6,799 nucleotides of DNA, taken from the NCBI GenBank assembly GCA_013044465.1, contig JABEUL010000006.1:1-6799 (forward strand), written 5' to 3'. The stretch is from Acidimicrobiales bacterium (lineage in GTDB: Bacteria > Actinomycetota > Acidimicrobiia > Acidimicrobiales > JABEUL01). Both the position numbers and the translations under genes were made by a program. Below, in pieces: positions 4,298 to 6,799 of the stretch; the stretch's first letter is position 1, and each line of letters starts with the position of its first letter. The notes under the pieces were generated by a model. That model saw only the letters and a program-made list of their open reading frames with translations, was not told the DNA's origin and did not search any database.

Positions 4298-5434
4298 GTG
4301 AACATCCAGAGGTACCTTGACATCGAACAGGAATCAACAAGTGGAAAGACCTTGACCATATTTGGCCCTCGACGAGTTGGCAAGACAACACTTCTAAAGG
4401 ACTATATTTCCCGAACCAATGCCAAAGTAGCTTTTTACAGAGGCGATGAACTCAGCACACAACATGCATTTGGAATAACAGAAAGTCACCTAGTACAACC
4501 CTTTGTTGGGACAGCTTCAGTTCTTGCAATCGATGAAGCACAATATATCCCCAATATTGGAAAAACTTTGAAACTTATAAATGACGGGATGCCGCACCTT
4601 TCAATAGTCATTACTGGATCGTCATCTTTTGACCTAGCTGGCCAAGTTGGTGAGCCCCTTACGGGGAGAAAGATAACTAAATATCTTTACCCAATATCAA
4701 TTAGCGAGTTGCTATCCAAAGAGCTTGTACCTTTTAAAGCATTTCAAGAGCACTTGCCGAACCTCTTAATTTATGGCATGTATCCAGATTCAATTACCGC
4801 TCCCGGTGACCAAAAACGGTCTGAATATTTACGGGAACTTGTCGACTCCTACCTTCTTCGAGATATCCTCGCATTTCAAGAAGTTAAGGGATCGCGTGTG
4901 CTGCTTCAACTCCTTGTTCTATTGGCGTATCAAGTGGGAAACGAAGTCTCACATACCGAACTCGCCTCATCCCTAGGAATAGACAAGAATACAGTTGCCA
5001 GATATCTAGATCTTCTCGAAAAGTCATTTGTAATTTTCCGCCTCGGAGGATTCAGTAGAAATTTAAGAAGCGAAGTTACCAAGAAAGCAAAATACTACTT
5101 TTACGACACTGGCATCCGCAATGCGGTTATCAACAATTTCAATCGGCTTGAGATCAGAAATGATATTGGCCAGCTATGGGAGAATTTCGTCATTGTCGAG
5201 CGGCTAAAGCTACGTGCGTACACAAACCTTTATGCCAACCAATTTTTTTGGCGTACATGGAAGCAACAAGAAATCGATCTTATCGAGGAGCGAGGAGGCA
5301 AGTTGTTTGCATTTGAAATTAAGTGGAATGACCAACCAGTCGCCCCTCCGTCTCAGTGGCTTGAAGCATACCCAACCGATACTGAGTGGCAAGTTATTTG
5401 CCCCAGTAATGCTCTTTCTTTTTTCGGAGTTTAA
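4298..5434 (+). CDS. AAA_14 / DUF4143 family ATPase with restriction-nuclease-like C-terminus
   Basis: A complete 378-residue member of a widespread accessory ATPase family whose cellular role is mostly unknown. Walker A is GPRRVGKTT (residues 23-31), Walker B is VLAIDEAQ with Asp79 and Glu80, and the sensor-like VITGSSS lies at 104-110, followed by GEPLTGR at 118-124. Residues 129-195 (YLYPISISELL, then the GMYPDSI and YLLRDIL motifs) are typical of the family. A winged-helix segment spans about 216-249 (VSHTELASSLGIDKNTVARYLDLLEKSFVIFRL). The DUF4143 end has EIDLI (Asp327) and FEIKW (Glu340, Lys342), matching the PD-(D/E)xK nuclease-like core, although nuclease activity is not established for the family. 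The start is GTG 4298, set by the -10 box six bases upstream. It is monocistronic, with a strong operator-like region. Family members often sit in mobile or variable regions near toxin-antitoxin genes. Confidence 0.93.
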   Translation: MNIQRYLDIEQESTSGKTLTIFGPRRVGKTTLLKDYISRTNAKVAFYRGDELSTQHAFGITESHLVQPFVGTASVLAIDEAQYIPNIGKTLKLINDGMPHLSIVITGSSSFDLAGQVGEPLTGRKITKYLYPISISELLSKELVPFKAFQEHLPNLLIYGMYPDSITAPGDQKRSEYLRELVDSYLLRDILAFQEVKGSRVLLQLLVLLAYQVGNEVSHTELASSLGIDKNTVARYLDLLEKSFVIFRLGGFSRNLRSEVTKKAKYYFYDTGIRNAVINNFNRLEIRNDIGQLWENFVIVERLKLRAYTNLYANQFFWRTWKQQEIDLIEERGGKLFAFEIKWNDQPVAPPSQWLEAYPTDTEWQVICPSNALSFFGV

Positions 5435-5748
5435 ATTTAATTGTAGAGCGAAAGGAAAGCACCAGACCAGATACTTTGCGCAACTCTCCGGATCAGATCT
5501 TCTTTAGCTCTGAGGCCTAATACTCAGGAACACCTTCGCTAGCCACCGTTACGTGGCCTAAAAGTTGTCTGTAAACCCGAGTAGGTTTTCTTTAGGTAAA
5601 TGCCAACAGATAATCGGCTAAGTATCGCCTGTGACTATTGAATCAAGAAGTTTTGAGCAAGCTGGGCAGAAAAGTGTCCGGGGTGCGGGGCACCAGCATA
5701 ACTCGAGGATCTAATGAACTCAATGGCTTCGGGTACTCATCTAGGTGC
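5435..5748. other. Non-coding stretch between the ATPase gene and the second toxin-antitoxin operon
   Basis: No gene supported. TTAAATTTAA at 5431-5440 is a 10-bp palindrome over the ATPase stop codon. Weak stem-loops are CTGAG/CTCAG (5510-5514, 5523-5527) and GCCAC/GTGGC (5542-5546, 5553-5557); neither has a T-tract. A more GC-rich stem-loop at 5661-5697 is listed separately. Confidence 0.55.
5661..5697. repeat. GC-rich nested inverted repeat
   Basis: GGTGC at 5682-5686 pairs with GCACC at 5690-5694 around GGG, and the outer GCTGG at 5661-5665 could alternatively pair with CCAGC at 5693-5697. This local G-rich patch contrasts with the AT-leaning spacer around it. It lies about 50 bases before the second toxin-antitoxin promoter; the role is unknown. 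Confidence 0.45.
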
Positions 5749-5773
5749 TACTATTGTAGTATATGAATACTAT
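5748..5773. promoter_or_regulatory. Operator-like half-sites over the antitoxin promoter and start codon
   Basis: Three related motifs occur in 26 bp: CTACTAT at 5748-5754, TAGTAT at 5757-5762 and ATACTAT at 5767-5773. The last two form an inverted repeat (TAGTAT-ATGA-ATACTA) centred on the ATG, and CTAC-TATT-GTAG at 5748-5759 is another. Phd/YefM antitoxins characteristically bind palindromes at their own promoters, so autorepression is the natural reading. The half-site does not look like the known YefM TGTACA core. Confidence 0.6.
5749..5754 (+). promoter_or_regulatory. Likely -10 box (TACTAT) of the second toxin-antitoxin operon
   Basis: TACTAT fits TAnnnT and ends eight bases before the ATG at 5763, so the transcript would have little or no leader. 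No good -35 is visible. It lies inside a cluster of related half-sites, listed next. Confidence 0.55.
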
Positions 5774-6026
5774 CGGGGTCAGAGAATTACAACAGCATGC
5801 TTCCCTCGCAGTGCGTAGAGTCCAAGAAGGGGAAACAATTGGAATTACGGTTCGTGGGAAACTGGCCGCGGTTTTAACGGTTCCGTCTAACACTTTTGGA
5901 TCTTCTGCTTTATTGGCAGCTGGACGAGTCGTTCTTGCAAGCAAGGGAACAAGAGAGCTGCCGACATTGAAAAAGGCACGTATTGCTACGTCGGATGTGT
6001 TGAACGAATTAAGAAATGAAGAATAA
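5763..6026 (+). CDS. Phd/YefM-family antitoxin
   Basis: An 87-residue antitoxin expected to bind DNA with its N-terminal domain and to wrap the partner PIN toxin with its C-terminal tail. The family signature is clear: MNTIGVRELQQHASLAVRRVQEGETIGITVRGKLAAVL, residues 1-38, with the conserved VRELQQHAS, the RVQEGE helix end, and the IT-x-RGK strand turn. Residues 43-70 are less conserved, and 71-87 (KARIATSDVLNELRNEE) are a charged helix typical of the toxin-binding end. The ATG start follows the TACTAT box. The toxin gene begins five bases after the TAA stop. Such antitoxins are usually short-lived and autoregulatory; here the half-sites over the promoter support autoregulation. Confidence 0.92.
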   Translation: MNTIGVRELQQHASLAVRRVQEGETIGITVRGKLAAVLTVPSNTFGSSALLAAGRVVLASKGTRELPTLKKARIATSDVLNELRNEE

Positions 6027-6031
6027 GAACC

Positions 6032-6418
6032 TTGGCTTGGTATTTAGATACTTCTGCATTCTTGAAATTGATTGTCGACGAGGATGAGTCCCGCGCATTG
6101 CGGGCGTGGTATCGAGCCAACAATTCAATTTGGTCTTCGCAATTACTAAGAACAGAAGCTTTAAGGGCAAGATTTAAGTTAGGCCTAACTTCTGAACGGA
6201 TCCAGTCGGTTTTGTCAACGGTCTCGTTAATTTTGCCAAATGAGAATACCTTCTTTGAAGCCGGGATGATGAAGTCAACAGCGTTACGATCGCTGGACGC
6301 TTTGCATTTGGCAACAGCAAGAGAATTGGGAGGAGACCTAAAAGGAATCGTCACATATGATCTTCGGCTTATCGAGGCCGCATCGCTTCTTGGTATCCAA
6401 ATTATTTCTCCCAATTAG
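6032..6418 (+). CDS. vapC: VapC-type PIN-domain toxin
   Basis: A 128-residue PIN ribonuclease, partner of the Phd/YefM antitoxin encoded just before it. All four expected acidic residues are in place: Asp6 in AWYLDTSAFLKL, Glu42 in LLRTEALRA, Asp89 in LRSLDALHLATA and Asp110 in VTYDLRLIEAA. This DTSA ... DALHLATA ... TYDxRL pattern is that of classical VapC and differs from the COG1569-type toxin at 2318-2749. The start is TTG 6032; the frame is closed by a TGA at 6017-6019 and no ATG or GTG lies between. An out-of-frame ATG at 6016 inside the antitoxin is not used. The weak ribosome site and TTG start would keep toxin output below that of the antitoxin. The length is normal and the gene looks intact. 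The cleaved RNA (tRNA or rRNA in studied VapCs) is unknown here. Confidence 0.92.
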   Translation: MAWYLDTSAFLKLIVDEDESRALRAWYRANNSIWSSQLLRTEALRARFKLGLTSERIQSVLSTVSLILPNENTFFEAGMMKSTALRSLDALHLATARELGGDLKGIVTYDLRLIEAASLLGIQIISPN

Positions 6419-6799
6419 CCATGTCTGCTCTGTGTCGTACATGGACGTGGAGTCGACGCACTTGGCCACAATTGATTGACGATCTCTCGTCCGAGCATGT
6501 TGACTTGACCTGCTAGCGTGGCACTTCCAACCAGGCAAGTGGAAATGTGCTAAAAGCTTTTAAAGTATTTAGCGAAGTCTGGTCATTACGCTTGGCCACC
6601 TCGCTATCTTGAACGGGCAGGATCGAAACTGATCTCGGGTTATTGGCTAAAAAGTATTATGGGGACTGCTTTCACCCGTATAACAAGTAATAGAGAATTT
6701 TCCGCTCACTTTGGAACGTCTAGTCTCATAGGCGTCCTAGGAGACTGCTGATTTATTCACCGTAAATACTCGCGATTTTCTGTTGGTTATGGGAAGATG
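6419..6799. other. Non-coding 3' stretch of the window
   Basis: About 380 bases without a supported gene. CCATGT at 6419-6424 and ACATGG at 6439-6444 form a 6-base inverted repeat immediately after the toxin stop, again with no T-tract. A minus-strand frame at 6338-6538 is antisense to the toxin end and has no family match. A gene could start near the last bases (ATG 6789 or 6797), but too little is visible to judge. Confidence 0.5.
6722..6746. repeat. Strong hairpin AGTCTC-A-TAGG-CGT-CCTA-G-GAGACT
   Basis: The arms at 6722-6732 and 6736-6746 make ten Watson-Crick pairs with a single A/G mismatch and a three-base loop, the tightest dyad in the window. It is followed by GCTGATTTATTC, which has no clean T-run. 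It could be a terminator for a gene on either strand, or a recombination or binding site. Confidence 0.65.

Noticed and set aside
5214..5507. Plus-strand ORF of 97 codons overlapping the end of the ATPase gene
   Set aside because: It is an out-of-frame shadow of the well-supported DUF4143 coding sequence, and its part beyond 5434 shows no recognisable motif.
5986..6538. Minus-strand ORFs (142 and 66 codons) over the second toxin gene
   Set aside because: The plus strand carries a complete VapC with all four acidic residues; the antisense frames have no family pattern or start signals.

Overview
The window carries a truncated arsenic-resistance operon followed by about 5 kb that looks like an accessory island. 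The arsenate reductase resembles the actinobacterial (mycothiol-linked) branch of the family: CVHNAGRS loop, then a GCGETCP cysteine pair. Several genes have a TAnnnT hexamer only 6-8 nt before the start codon, as in the leaderless mRNAs common in Actinobacteria. The DNA is AT-leaning by eye (not computed), so a low-GC actinobacterium, for example a freshwater lineage, is my best guess. That is inference; no rRNA or phylogenetic marker is present.

Layout. 2-1311: the 3' part of an ACR3 arsenite exporter, overlapping an arsC arsenate reductase. ArsC would reduce arsenate to arsenite and ACR3 would export it. 1312-2006: mostly non-coding, with a doubtful small ORF ending in repeat copy 1. 2019-2749: a toxin-antitoxin (TA) operon, a ribbon-helix-helix (RHH) antitoxin plus a COG1569-type PIN toxin. 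2750-3292: no confident gene; a second doubtful ORF ends in repeat copy 2. 3305-3952: a highly acidic, helix-rich protein of unknown function. 3953-4297: hairpins, then an operator-like block of inverted repeats around a -10 box. 4298-5434: a complete AAA_14/DUF4143 ATPase. 5435-5762: non-coding, ending in the promoter/operator of the second TA operon. 5763-6418: a Phd/YefM antitoxin plus a VapC-type PIN toxin. 6419-6799: non-coding, with a strong hairpin near the end.

The most unusual item is a 41-bp direct repeat (39/41 identical) at 1592-1632 and 3128-3168. In both copies it is read in the same frame by the upstream ORF, supplying the same 12-residue C-terminus and the stop codon. The first TA operon lies between the copies. 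This could be a small mobile or cassette-like unit, or a dispersed intergenic repeat; the window alone cannot decide. The second pattern is a shared promoter layout: a -10 hexamer 6, 6, 6 and 8 nt before four separate starts, with inverted or direct repeats around three of these promoters suggesting autoregulation.
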